In this document: piece after piece, positions 1 through 6,199 of the stretch
How the letters are laid out: every line of letters begins with the position of its first letter
Numbering within the stretch: the stretch's first letter is position 1
DNA from: Polaromonas sp.
Lineage (GTDB): Bacteria > Pseudomonadota > Gammaproteobacteria > Burkholderiales > Burkholderiaceae_C
NCBI GenBank assembly: GCA_025362825.1
Contig: JANYFF010000489.1
Span: 1-6,199 of the forward strand
Direction of reading: 5' to 3'
Length of the DNA stretch: 6,199 bases
Translations under genes and position numbers: made by a program
Notes under the pieces: generated by a model
What the model was told of the DNA's origin: nothing
Database searches by the model: none
Seen by the model: the letters and a program-made list of their open reading frames with translations, nothing else

Positions 1-763
1 TTTTCACAATGCTCTTGCCGCTCTTGAAACCGTATTTCCATGGCAACACCATGCGCACTGGTGCGCCACTCTGGTTCGGCAGCACCTCGCCAAACATGCC
101 GAAGGTCAGCATGGCCAATGGGTGCATCGCCTCGTCCATGCGCAGCGCTTCAACATAGGGCCATTCGAGCACGCGTGATCCCACAAACGGCATGGTTTTA
201 GGGTCGGCCTGGGTGATGAACTCAACATATTTGGCGCTGCCCAGCGGCTCCACTTTTTTGATCAGTTCGGACAGCGAATAACCCACCCACGGAATCACCA
301 TGGACCAGCCCTCGACACAGCGCAGCCGGTAAATGCGTTCTTCCTGCGGGCTGAGTTTGACCAGGTCTTCGAGCGTATAGATCGCAGGTTTTTTAACCAG
401 TCCTTCAATGGCCACCGACCAGGGCTTGGTAACCAGTGTGTGGGCATTTTTGGCCGGGTCTGCCTTGTCGGTGCCGAACTCGTAGAAGTTGTTGTAAGAC
501 GTGACATCCTTGTAGTCGGTTACTTTTTCCATCGTCATGACACCGGCCACTGCTGATTTACCGCCTGGCAAGGCCGCCAGCTTGCCGGGCTTGGTCACTG
601 TCTGGGCAAAGGCTTCACGTCCAGCCCAGCTTGCCAGCGCGGCACCGGCAGCACCGGTTGCCATCAACCGGATCATGTCGCGGCGGCCCTGGTAGGTGCC
701 GTGCGTGGTGATTTCACTCGGCACCGGGTGATTGAAGCCGCTGGCGTTGGTCCTGATAAGCAT
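1..763 (-). CDS. msrP: MsrP, periplasmic methionine-sulfoxide reductase catalytic subunit (3'-truncated by window edge)
   Basis: The minus strand reads 254 codons from the ATG at 763-761 with no stop before the window edge, so the C-terminus (by family length roughly 70 residues) is missing. It is a YedY/MsrP-type sulfite-oxidase-fold protein that carries a molybdopterin cofactor and reduces methionine sulfoxide in periplasmic proteins. Residues 14-19 (VPSEIT) and the twin arginine R27-R28 followed by a hydrophobic stretch and AFA-Q (51-54) form a Tat signal peptide with cleavage probably after A53. The NNFYEFG motif (91-97) and C149 in RCVEGWSM (148-155) match the cofactor-binding region, C149 being the expected molybdenum ligand. 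HPLAMLTFGMFGEVLPN (214-230) and PWKYGFKS (241-248) are also typical. An AAGGA ribosome binding site sits 8 bases before the ATG. The electron donor MsrQ should follow to the left, outside the window. Family assignment is secure; the co-transcription with ccsB is inferred only from orientation and the 86-base gap. Confidence 0.96.
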   Translation of the reverse strand, partial: MLIRTNASGFNHPVPSEITTHGTYQGRRDMIRLMATGAAGAALASWAGREAFAQTVTKPGKLAALPGGKSAVAGVMTMEKVTDYKDVTSYNNFYEFGTDKADPAKNAHTLVTKPWSVAIEGLVKKPAIYTLEDLVKLSPQEERIYRLRCVEGWSMVIPWVGYSLSELIKKVEPLGSAKYVEFITQADPKTMPFVGSRVLEWPYVEALRMDEAMHPLAMLTFGMFGEVLPNQSGAPVRMVLPWKYGFKSGKSIVK

Positions 764-768
764 GAAGG

Positions 769-840
769 GAATCCTTGAATTGGTTTACTGAAAGCTCTTG
801 CTGTTTAGTCTGAATACGCAATCAACCTTTACAAGGATTC
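769..840 (-). promoter_or_regulatory. Inverted repeat that can sequester the msrP ribosome binding site
   Basis: The bases at 832-840 (CAAGGATTC on the plus strand) and 769-777 (GAATCCTTG) are perfect reverse complements over 9 bases, separated by 54 bases. In an msrP-direction transcript the downstream arm contains AAGGA, the apparent Shine-Dalgarno of msrP, and the upstream arm would be its exact anti-Shine-Dalgarno. The pairing does not extend beyond 9 bases on either side, and no T-tract follows, so it is not an intrinsic terminator. Function is inferred; a long loop makes the stem only moderately stable and chance cannot be excluded. I see no convincing sigma-70 promoter in the 86-base gap (764-849). 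Confidence 0.4.
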
Positions 841-849
841 ATGCAGCTT

Positions 850-2235
850 CTACAAGGTTCCGTAACTGTGTAGGCCAGACAGGAACATATTGACGCCCAG
901 AAAGGCGAACGACGTGACGGCCAGACCGGTCAGCGCCCACCAGGCGGCCACCGTGCCGCGCAGGCCTTTCATGAGCCGCATGTGCAACCAGGCTGCGTAG
1001 TTAAGCCAGACGATCAGCGCCCAGGTTTCCTTCGGGTCCCAGCTCCAGTAGCCACCCCACGCTTCAGCCGCCCAGAGTGCGCCGAGCACAGTGGCAATCG
1101 TGAAGAAGGCAAAACCGACGGCGATCGCTTTGTACATGACGTCATCAAGCACTTCAAAGCTGGGCAGCCGTGAGGCAATGCGCTTGCGGCCCAGCAAGAT
1201 GCCAGCAGCTATCAGGGCGGAAACCAGCAGATAGCCAACCCAGTAATTGCTGCCGCCCGAATCCGCCGGAGATTTGGTCCGAAAGACGATGGGCACAAAG
1301 CACAGCACGACGCCGAGCAGCCACAAGGGCGTGAGCCGGTACCAGCGTGTCTCGTCGGCCTGCTGCTTGATGAGGTAGGAGAGCGACACCATGGCGGCCA
1401 GCGAGAACATGCCGTAGCCGATGAAGTTGGCCGGCACGTGCAGCTTCATCCACCAGCTTTTGAGAGCAGGTACCAGCGGCTGGATCTCATGCGCCTCGCG
1501 CACCACGGTGTACCAGAGCAGAAAACCCACCGCTGCACTGACCACCAGCATCACAAACGCGCCCAGCGCACGGGTCTTGTACTGCGCTTCAAAATAAAGA
1601 TAGAAAGTCGCCGTCAGCCAGCAGAACAGCACAAAGACTTCATACAAATTGCTGACCGGGATATGCCCAACATCTGCGCCTATCAAATAGCTTTCGTACC
1701 AGCGGACCAGCGTACCAATCACCGCCATGCCGACGGCGACCCAGGCGATTTTGGAGCCCAGCGATTCCAACGCGCCGGCCTGGTTTTTGCTGAACATGCC
1801 GAGCCAGTAAAAAATCGTGCTCATGAAAAACAGCACGCTCATCCACAGGATGGCCGATTGGCTGGACAGGAAATATTTGAGCCAGAACACCTGCTCGGCG
1901 CGTGCCAGATCACCCTGGTAGGACGCAATGCCCAGCAACGCAAAGCCGCTGGCCACCACCATCAGCACCCGCAGCGGCCGCCAGAACCAGCCCATGGCAA
2001 TCGCTGCAGGCATGGCCGCTAACAGGATGCCTTTTTCATACACGTCCATGAAAGCGTTGTACCGCGCAAAAGCGTACAGGCCACCGGCCAGAACCAGCGC
2101 CGCAAAAACCCAGTCCAGCAGGTTGCGCCTAGCGAAATAACCCTGGTTCAGATCCAGCGTCACGTCGCGTGCGGAATGACGGCCTGCCGTCAGCGTGGTG
2201 GTGACGTTCTGGCTGTTAATACTCGTGGTATTCAT
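850..2235 (-). CDS. ccsB: CcsB (ResC/CcsA family), System II cytochrome c biogenesis membrane protein
   Basis: This 461-residue polytopic inner-membrane protein pairs with ResB to carry heme to the periplasm and attach it to CXXCH motifs of apocytochromes c. The family-defining tryptophan-rich WWD segment is at 393-405 (W393, W397, W399, DPKETW 400-405). Candidate heme-handling histidines are H266 in KLHVPAN and H456 in GLHSYG, flanking the WWD segment on the outer side, and H418 in WLHMR within the following helix. HIPVSNLYE (191-199) is another family motif. I count about a dozen hydrophobic segments, including roughly four within residues 40-150 ahead of the conserved core, so the protein is longer than the roughly 320-residue plastid-type CcsA. 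The ATG at 2235-2233 overlaps the resB stop, and CAGGTG lies 5 bases upstream as a ribosome binding site. The TAG stop is at 852-850. Other names in use are resC and ccsA. Confidence 0.96.
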   Translation of the reverse strand: MNTTSINSQNVTTTLTAGRHSARDVTLDLNQGYFARRNLLDWVFAALVLAGGLYAFARYNAFMDVYEKGILLAAMPAAIAMGWFWRPLRVLMVVASGFALLGIASYQGDLARAEQVFWLKYFLSSQSAILWMSVLFFMSTIFYWLGMFSKNQAGALESLGSKIAWVAVGMAVIGTLVRWYESYLIGADVGHIPVSNLYEVFVLFCWLTATFYLYFEAQYKTRALGAFVMLVVSAAVGFLLWYTVVREAHEIQPLVPALKSWWMKLHVPANFIGYGMFSLAAMVSLSYLIKQQADETRWYRLTPLWLLGVVLCFVPIVFRTKSPADSGGSNYWVGYLLVSALIAAGILLGRKRIASRLPSFEVLDDVMYKAIAVGFAFFTIATVLGALWAAEAWGGYWSWDPKETWALIVWLNYAAWLHMRLMKGLRGTVAAWWALTGLAVTSFAFLGVNMFLSGLHSYGTL

Positions 2236-2245
2236 AAAGGCACCT
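2232..2245 (-). promoter_or_regulatory. ATGA stop-start overlap of resB and ccsB with internal ribosome binding site
   Basis: On the minus strand the bases 2235-2232 read ATGA, so the ccsB start codon and the resB TGA stop share four bases. AGGTG (2245-2241) lies inside the end of resB, 5 bases before the ccsB ATG. This arrangement is the usual sign of translational coupling, which would suit two subunits of one complex made in matched amounts. The overlap is read directly; coupling is inferred. Confidence 0.85.
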
Positions 2246-4415
2246 GCAACAATTTCGTTTTCAACATATCGAACTCCTTGTCGCCATCCATGGTTTTGCG
2301 GTTGGTCGACAGGGCCATAGTGGCGTAGCTGGCATCAAACGCATTGTCCGGGTTGCCGCCAGCAGGCGCAAGCCAGACCCAGACCCGGCGTTCACGCACA
2401 TACAGCATGGCAAACACACCCAGAATCAGGAAGGCACAACCCAGGTAAACAATGGTCTTGCCGGGTGCCCGTGCGACCTGGAAAACGCTGGCCTGAACCT
2501 GGGTGAAATCCTTGAGCTGAAAAGCCATCGGCGCCGGGTAATGGTAAGCGTCCGACAGGCTCAGCACCATTTGCGACATGAAAGCCTGGGTTTTTTCGTC
2601 TTGCGGCAGCGGCTTGAGCCCGGCCTGCACGCGCGTGGTCTGGGTCAGGTCAAACAGCACGCCGTTGAGGATGCGAATTAGCACATCACCGGCCCGGTTG
2701 CGTTCAGCCTCAGGTACGTTGGCCTCCATGAAATCGGAAATGGCCTGCAGACCGGCGGAATTTTTAGCCAGGCTGGCAGGCGCTACGCCCGGGGCTGCTA
2801 CTGCATCGCTGCCGGCAAACAATGCCAGTGCCCTGGACGCCGAAGTCGCCAGTTGGCCGGCCAGTTCGGGTTTGTCACTGCCCATCGCCTGCGCGGCGTA
2901 GCGCCTGACCGCTGCCTCGCGCTGGATCGGGTCTGCCAGCGCAGCGCGCACCCGCAAAAAAGTGTCCATGCCTCCCTCGAGGTCCGCAGGCAGGCGCAGG
3001 TACTGGAAAGCGTCGGCCGGGGTTTCCCGCACACCCATCAGGAAAACCGCGGGCGCCGGGCTGTCCGCCGCCGAATCCATCCGAATCGGCAGCATGTAGT
3101 TCTGGTATTCACGCGCCTGACCAGCCGCATCGCGCAGCTTGTAGCTCACACTGGGGCCCACATTACGCAATTCTTTTTGCGTCGTGGTCTTGTTTGCCGA
3201 ACCGAGGCGGGCGTTGATGGCCTGACGCAAGTCCACCTTGCGCACATCCACGCCAGCACCGCCCATGCTGGTACCGGAGGCAAAGTTTTCGACATTGATA
3301 ACGCGCAGTGCGGTGTATTCAAGCGTTAGCTTTTCGGCGCCCTCGCTCTGCCCGCGCGCTAGGCTGCTTGAGCTGCCAATCGTGCCCTGAATTTCAAAAG
3401 GCTTGCTGGCGGCTGCCATCGGTACTGCCTTGAGCGTGACGCTGGAGCCGCCATCGTCAAAGCTGGACTGGTAAATCTCGACGCCTTTGTAACTGGCAGG
3501 ATGGTTGACCTCTACACGTGCCGGGATCTTGTCACCAGTTTCCTTGTCGTGGATGACGATGTCGCTGGCAAACAGCTTGGGCATGCCGGTCGAGTAGTAC
3601 TCGACGATGAACTTCTTGAGTTCGATTGAAAACGGCAGCTCCTGTAGCAGCACGCCGCCCGGCTGGTTAAGTATGGCGACGCTAGCCTGCGAGCCTTCCG
3701 ACACCAGCAGGTTGGCGCGGAAGGTGGGGTTGCTGTCGCTCAAACGGTGCTTCGCCGGCACGTCCGCAATCAGCCCGCCGCCGGTGTAGGTTGACTTGCC
3801 GTGCAGCAGCATCTGCGCACGCACGATCATGTCGCCGTCCAGCAGGCCGCCCACGCAGACCAGCACGATGGCGCTGTGCGCGGCGATATAGCCAAGTTTG
3901 TTGACGGCACCTTTTTTGGCGGCAACCATCCAGCCCGACGGGCGTTGCTGCAGCTTGACGCGCCAGCCGCCCTGCACCAGCGTCTGTCCGATGCGGCGCG
4001 CCGCAACTTCGGGCGACTCTGTGAGCGCGCCTTCAGCACGGTGGCCAAACGCCTTCAGGCTCTGCTCGCGCAAGTTCTCCTTGAGCTGGTTCAGGTCGTG
4101 CAGTATCTTGGGCGCGTTGCGGGCAATGCACAGTGACGTTGAAATCACCAGGAAAGCCAGGATCAGCAAAAACCACCAAGCGCTGTACACCGTGTTCAGG
4201 CTCACCAGGCTAAAGACCTGCGCCCAGAACGGGCCGAACTGGTTCACATAGTTGCCCAGCGGCTCCTGCTGCTTGAGCACAGTGCCTATGACCGATGCAA
4301 TGCAGATCACCGTCAGTAGTGAGATTGAAAACCGCATCGACGACAGCAGCTCTACCGACGCCCGCAGTGTGCGGGAGCCCCAGTTGAGCTTCATGCCTTC
4401 AGTGGAAACTGTCAT
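2232..4415 (-). CDS. resB: ResB (Ccs1), System II cytochrome c biogenesis protein
   Basis: From the ATG at 4415 the protein has 727 residues. ResB forms the heme-delivery and ligation complex with CcsB. Three N-terminal membrane segments are visible at about 27-47 (SMRFSISLLTVICIASVIGTVL), 80-98 and 173-192, followed by a large periplasmic domain of about 460 residues and a fourth membrane segment at about 654-673. GPFWAQVF (61-68), the H180 in the third membrane segment (IAAHSAIVLV) and the C-terminal PGKTIVYLGC...RERRVWVW (651-681) are typical family features; H180 is a plausible transmembrane heme ligand by analogy with fused CcsBA proteins. The frame stays open upstream to 4592, but that extension (59 residues, Pro-rich and basic) runs through an intrinsic terminator, so I place the start at 4415. 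A second ATG at 4394 (MKLNW) is possible. Neither has a well-spaced Shine-Dalgarno: GAAGG lies only one base from the second ATG. Confidence 0.95.
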   Translation of the reverse strand: MTVSTEGMKLNWGSRTLRASVELLSSMRFSISLLTVICIASVIGTVLKQQEPLGNYVNQFGPFWAQVFSLVSLNTVYSAWWFLLILAFLVISTSLCIARNAPKILHDLNQLKENLREQSLKAFGHRAEGALTESPEVAARRIGQTLVQGGWRVKLQQRPSGWMVAAKKGAVNKLGYIAAHSAIVLVCVGGLLDGDMIVRAQMLLHGKSTYTGGGLIADVPAKHRLSDSNPTFRANLLVSEGSQASVAILNQPGGVLLQELPFSIELKKFIVEYYSTGMPKLFASDIVIHDKETGDKIPARVEVNHPASYKGVEIYQSSFDDGGSSVTLKAVPMAAASKPFEIQGTIGSSSSLARGQSEGAEKLTLEYTALRVINVENFASGTSMGGAGVDVRKVDLRQAINARLGSANKTTTQKELRNVGPSVSYKLRDAAGQAREYQNYMLPIRMDSAADSPAPAVFLMGVRETPADAFQYLRLPADLEGGMDTFLRVRAALADPIQREAAVRRYAAQAMGSDKPELAGQLATSASRALALFAGSDAVAAPGVAPASLAKNSAGLQAISDFMEANVPEAERNRAGDVLIRILNGVLFDLTQTTRVQAGLKPLPQDEKTQAFMSQMVLSLSDAYHYPAPMAFQLKDFTQVQASVFQVARAPGKTIVYLGCAFLILGVFAMLYVRERRVWVWLAPAGGNPDNAFDASYATMALSTNRKTMDGDKEFDMLKTKLLQVPL

Positions 4416-4430
4416 GCGTGTGGGTGGTGG

Positions 4431-4459
4431 ATTATTCGGATTAGCGGCAGGCGACGGAA
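4431..4459 (-). promoter_or_regulatory. Candidate weak promoter for resB-ccsB
   Basis: On the minus strand AATAAT (4436-4431, five of six matches to TATAAT) lies 17 bases from TTCCGT (4459-4454, a poor -35). It falls in the 49-base stretch between the terminator T-tract and the resB ATG at 4415. Start of transcription about 7 bases downstream would leave a leader of only about 8 bases. The -35 match is weak and the call is tentative. Confidence 0.3.
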
Positions 4460-4464
4460 CGCTG

Positions 4465-4504
4465 AAAAAAAACAAAAGGCGGGCTTTCGTCAGAAAGACC
4501 CGCC
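4465..4504 (-). terminator. Strong intrinsic terminator downstream of the cytochrome c4 gene
   Basis: Read on the minus strand, GGCGGG (4504-4499), a one-base bulge at 4498, then CTTTC (4497-4493) pair with GAAAG (4488-4484) and CCCGCC (4483-4478) around a four-base loop. The 11-pair stem is followed at once by TTTT-G-TTTTTTTT (4477-4465). The T-tract is on the minus-strand side only, so it ends leftward transcription from the c4 gene, about 100 bases past its stop. It lies within the possible N-terminal extension of resB, which argues against that extension being translated. Confidence 0.9.
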
Positions 4505-4582
4505 CAGTTGTGACCTCTTTTAAGCGCCGGGGTTCAATACAAAAACAAAGCCAGCGCCTTTTTAAACACAAAGAGATGAAAC

Positions 4583-4599
4583 GACCCGGCAAGCGGGTC
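4583..4599 (-). repeat. Hairpin immediately after the cytochrome c4 stop codon
   Basis: GACCCG (4583-4588) and CGGGTC (4594-4599) form a 6-base perfect inverted repeat with a 5-base loop, beginning 5 bases beyond the c4 TGA at 4607-4605. In the c4 direction it is followed by a mixed pyrimidine-rich run without a clean T-tract, so it may be a weak accessory terminator or a 3'-end stabilising stem. The rest of the c4-resB gap contains the strong terminator, the candidate resB promoter and a direct AGCGCC repeat (4523-4528, 4553-4558) with no evident role. Confidence 0.6.
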
Positions 4600-4604
4600 C
4601 AAAA

Positions 4605-5276
4605 TCAGCGCAAACCGGCTATGTAGTCGGCCAGGGCGCGTATCTCACGGTCATTGAGCTTCGCGGCGACCTGGGTCATCTGCAGGCTGTTTTTGCGGAT
4701 GCCGTCACGGAAGGAAGTGAGTTGCGTGGCGATGTAGTCACCGTGCTGGCCGGCCAGGCGCGGGTACTGCGACGGAATGCCAGCGCCCGTCGGGCTGTGG
4801 CAGCCAGCGCAGGCAGCGATCTGGCGATCCTGCACGCCGCCGCGGTAAATACGCTCACCCAGGGTGGCCAGTTCCTTGTCCTTGGCGAAACCTGGCTTGG
4901 CTTTCTTCGAGGTTGCCCAGTAGGCAATGTTCTTCATGTCGTCATCCGACAGTGCCGAAGCAAAGCCCTGCATGATGGCATTCTTGCGCTTGCCGGCCTT
5001 GAATTCCTGTAGCTGCTTGACGAGGTATTCAGGGTGCTGCTGCGCCAGCTTGGGGTTGGCCGGCGTGGCCGAGTTGCCGTCTGTGCCGTGGCAGCTGAGG
5101 CAAACCGCATTGAAGCTGGCTTCGCCCTTCACCAGGTCAGGCTTGGTGACCTTGGCCGCTACAGGTGCGGCAGCTTCGCTCTTGCCGTGCTCGGCAGCAG
5201 CCTCGCCGGCAGCAAAAGAAGACATCGCAGGCAGTACGAGGACAGCGGCGAGGAGGGAGGTGACAAACAGCTTCAT
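4605..5276 (-). CDS. Diheme cytochrome c4 precursor
   Basis: The 223-residue precursor has a Sec signal peptide (positive start, hydrophobic 4-16, SSFAA at 19-23, cleavage probably after A22 or A23). Two c-type heme domains follow: CLSCH at 59-63 with M102 (AIMQGF) as likely distal ligand, and CAGCH at 156-160 with M200 (SLQM) as likely distal ligand. The repeated segment KLAQQHPEYLVKQL / RLAGQHGDYIATQL and the repeated FKAGKRKN / FRDGIRKN show the internal duplication characteristic of cytochrome c4, a periplasmic electron carrier to terminal oxidases. A low-complexity Ala/Glu/Lys linker (about 24-46) separates the signal peptide from the first heme domain. Its hemes would be attached by the ResB-CcsB machinery encoded next door. 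The ATG at 5276 is the only start that leaves a complete signal peptide; no good Shine-Dalgarno precedes it. A two-domain c553-type name is also used for such proteins. Confidence 0.95.
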   Translation of the reverse strand: MKLFVTSLLAAVLVLPAMSSFAAGEAAAEHGKSEAAAPVAAKVTKPDLVKGEASFNAVCLSCHGTDGNSATPANPKLAQQHPEYLVKQLQEFKAGKRKNAIMQGFASALSDDDMKNIAYWATSKKAKPGFAKDKELATLGERIYRGGVQDRQIAACAGCHSPTGAGIPSQYPRLAGQHGDYIATQLTSFRDGIRKNSLQMTQVAAKLNDREIRALADYIAGLR

Positions 5277-5427
5277 ATCGGGGATGTTTTAATGGGTTGG
5301 CGCACAAAACTTGGAACTGCGTGATTTTACAATGGCTTCAAGGCGTTCCCCGTTGTTGGGGTATTGCTATAGTCGCCCGCCGCCTTCCGCCCGCGTTTGG
5401 CGACACACCTTCAGGCACCGCCCGACC
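5277..5427. promoter_or_regulatory. Divergent intergenic region between cytochrome c4 and engB
   Basis: This 151-base spacer must carry promoters for two diverging genes. For engB the best candidate is an extended -10, TG-C-TATAGT (5365-5373, plus strand), with no recognisable -35 at the usual distance. For the c4 gene TAAAAT on the minus strand (5329-5324) is a possible -10, also without a good -35. A CCCC/GGGG pair (5348-5351, 5358-5361) lies just upstream of the engB candidate. No operator of a known regulator could be named. Confidence 0.45.
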
Positions 5428-6199
5428 ATGACATCCTCTGTTCCTCCTCCTAATACAGCTGCTCCCGCCATCGCCAAACCAGACCCCAAAATTGCGATGG
5501 GCTGGCTGCACACGGCCAAATTTTTGACCACCGCGCCTGAACTCAAGCACCTGCCGCGCCTGGATGTGCCCGAAATTGCCTTTGTTGGCCGCTCCAATGC
5601 TGGCAAATCCACCTGCATCAACACCCTGACGCAGCAGCACCGGCTGGCCTACGCGTCCAAAACGCCGGGCCGCACGCAAAGCATCAATTTGTTCACGCTC
5701 GGCAAACAGGGCGTAACCGACGCTGTTTTGACCGATTTGCCGGGTTACGGCTACGCTGCCGTGCCGAAACAAGCCAAGTACCGCTGGCAGCAGGTCATGG
5801 GCAACTACCTGCAGACCCGCGACAACCTCAAGGCCGTGGTGCTGATGTGCGACCCGCGGCTGGGGCTGACTGAGCTCGACGAGATCCTGCTGGACGTGAT
5901 CCGGCCGCGGGTTGTAGAAGGCCTGAAGTTCCTGGTCCTGCTGACAAAATCCGACAAGCTCAACAAGACCGAGGGCGCCAAGGCGCTGCAGATCGTCAAG
6001 CTGCAGGCCGGCGGCGGTGACGTCAAGCTGTTTTCTGCATTGAAGCGGCAAGGCGTTGAAGAAGTGGCCCAGCATCTTTGGGACTGGGCGCATCCGGTTG
6101 AAAAGCCAGTCAAAAAACCGCGCATCGACCCTGCCGCAGGTACGGATACCGGGCCCAACGTTGGGGATGACGAAAACGGTGATCAACCGCCTTCTGAAG
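5428..6199 (+). CDS. engB: EngB (YihA/YsxC), ribosome-biogenesis GTPase (open at window edge)
   Basis: The plus strand reads 257 codons from the ATG at 5428 to the window end without a stop. It is a TrmE-Era-EngA-EngB-Septin family GTPase that acts in assembly of the large ribosomal subunit. Visible motifs are the P-loop GRSNAGKS (54-61), the switch region SKTPGRTQ (77-84), DLPGYGYA (103-110) as G3, TKSD (173-176) as G4 and FSALK (202-206) as G5. All catalytic-site motifs are present and in the normal spacing. The first 22 residues are Pro/Ala-rich and the last 35 or so (from EKPVKKPRID) are an acidic, probably disordered tail, so most of the globular domain is complete and only the tail end is likely missing. 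An ATG at residue 23 (5494) is an alternative start. The upstream CAGG (5412-5415) is a weak, distant ribosome binding site. It diverges from the cytochrome genes and has no functional link to them that I can see. Confidence 0.96.
   Translation, partial: MTSSVPPPNTAAPAIAKPDPKIAMGWLHTAKFLTTAPELKHLPRLDVPEIAFVGRSNAGKSTCINTLTQQHRLAYASKTPGRTQSINLFTLGKQGVTDAVLTDLPGYGYAAVPKQAKYRWQQVMGNYLQTRDNLKAVVLMCDPRLGLTELDEILLDVIRPRVVEGLKFLVLLTKSDKLNKTEGAKALQIVKLQAGGGDVKLFSALKRQGVEEVAQHLWDWAHPVEKPVKKPRIDPAAGTDTGPNVGDDENGDQPPSE

Noticed and set aside
831..860. Imperfect direct repeat ACAAGGATTC / ACAAGGTTC spaced 21 bases apart
   Set aside because: The second copy lies in the last codons of ccsB and the match is short and imperfect; the inverted pairing with 769-777 explains the first copy better.
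1438..2022. A 194-codon plus-strand frame opposite ccsB
   Set aside because: The translation is His/Gln/Arg-rich with no hydrophobic or domain pattern, and it lies entirely within the conserved ccsB coding sequence.
2853..3329. A 158-codon plus-strand frame opposite resB
   Set aside because: It has no recognisable motif or ribosome binding site and is explained as a shadow of the resB frame.
4523..4558. Two AGCGCC copies in the c4-resB gap
   Set aside because: They are direct, not inverted, only six bases long, and suggest no structure or binding site.
5348..5361. Small CCCC-GTTGTT-GGGG hairpin upstream of the engB promoter candidate
   Set aside because: A four-pair stem with no flanking extension is too short to call an operator or terminator.
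5338..6186. A 282-codon open frame on the minus strand antisense to engB
   Set aside because: It mirrors a strongly supported GTPase gene with all G motifs, has no recognisable domain, and long antisense frames are common opposite GC-rich coding sequence.
1..6199. Possible defence system, mobile element, CRISPR array or RNA gene
   Set aside because: All sequence is accounted for by five conserved housekeeping or respiratory genes and short gaps; I saw no repeat array, terminal inverted repeats, transposase, tRNA fold or rRNA segment.

Overview
The window looks like ordinary chromosomal backbone of a betaproteobacterium, most likely Burkholderiales and probably the Comamonadaceae (Polaromonas/Rhodoferax type). 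This rests on protein style, gene order and moderately high GC, recalled from family knowledge and not searched. Five protein-coding genes account for nearly all of the sequence, and two of them run off the window ends. I see no RNA gene, mobile element, CRISPR array or phage-like gene.

Layout from left to right: (1) the first 763 bases hold the N-terminal three quarters of msrP on the minus strand, a Tat-exported molybdopterin methionine-sulfoxide reductase. (2) An 86-base gap contains a 9-base perfect inverted repeat, one arm of which covers the msrP ribosome binding site. (3) ccsB (also called resC or ccsA) and resB on the minus strand overlap by four bases (ATGA) and encode the two membrane subunits of the System II cytochrome c heme-attachment complex. 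(4) A 189-base gap holds a strong intrinsic terminator reading leftward, plus a second hairpin just after the next gene. (5) A diheme cytochrome c4 precursor lies on the minus strand. (6) A 151-base divergent promoter region follows. (7) engB (yihA/ysxC), a ribosome-assembly GTPase, is on the plus strand and still open at the right edge.

Four of the five genes concern the periplasm. Cytochrome c4 is a diheme electron carrier that must be matured by ResB-CcsB, and MsrP repairs oxidised methionines in periplasmic proteins using electrons from a membrane partner (MsrQ, expected just left of the window). The terminator between the c4 gene and resB argues that c4 forms its own transcript and that resB-ccsB, perhaps with msrP, forms another. 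engB is functionally unrelated and simply diverges from this cluster.

I looked for an undescribed system and did not find one. The points most worth checking are the possible translational control hairpin in front of msrP, the short and Shine-Dalgarno-free resB leader placed directly after a terminator, and the enlarged membrane architecture of CcsB.
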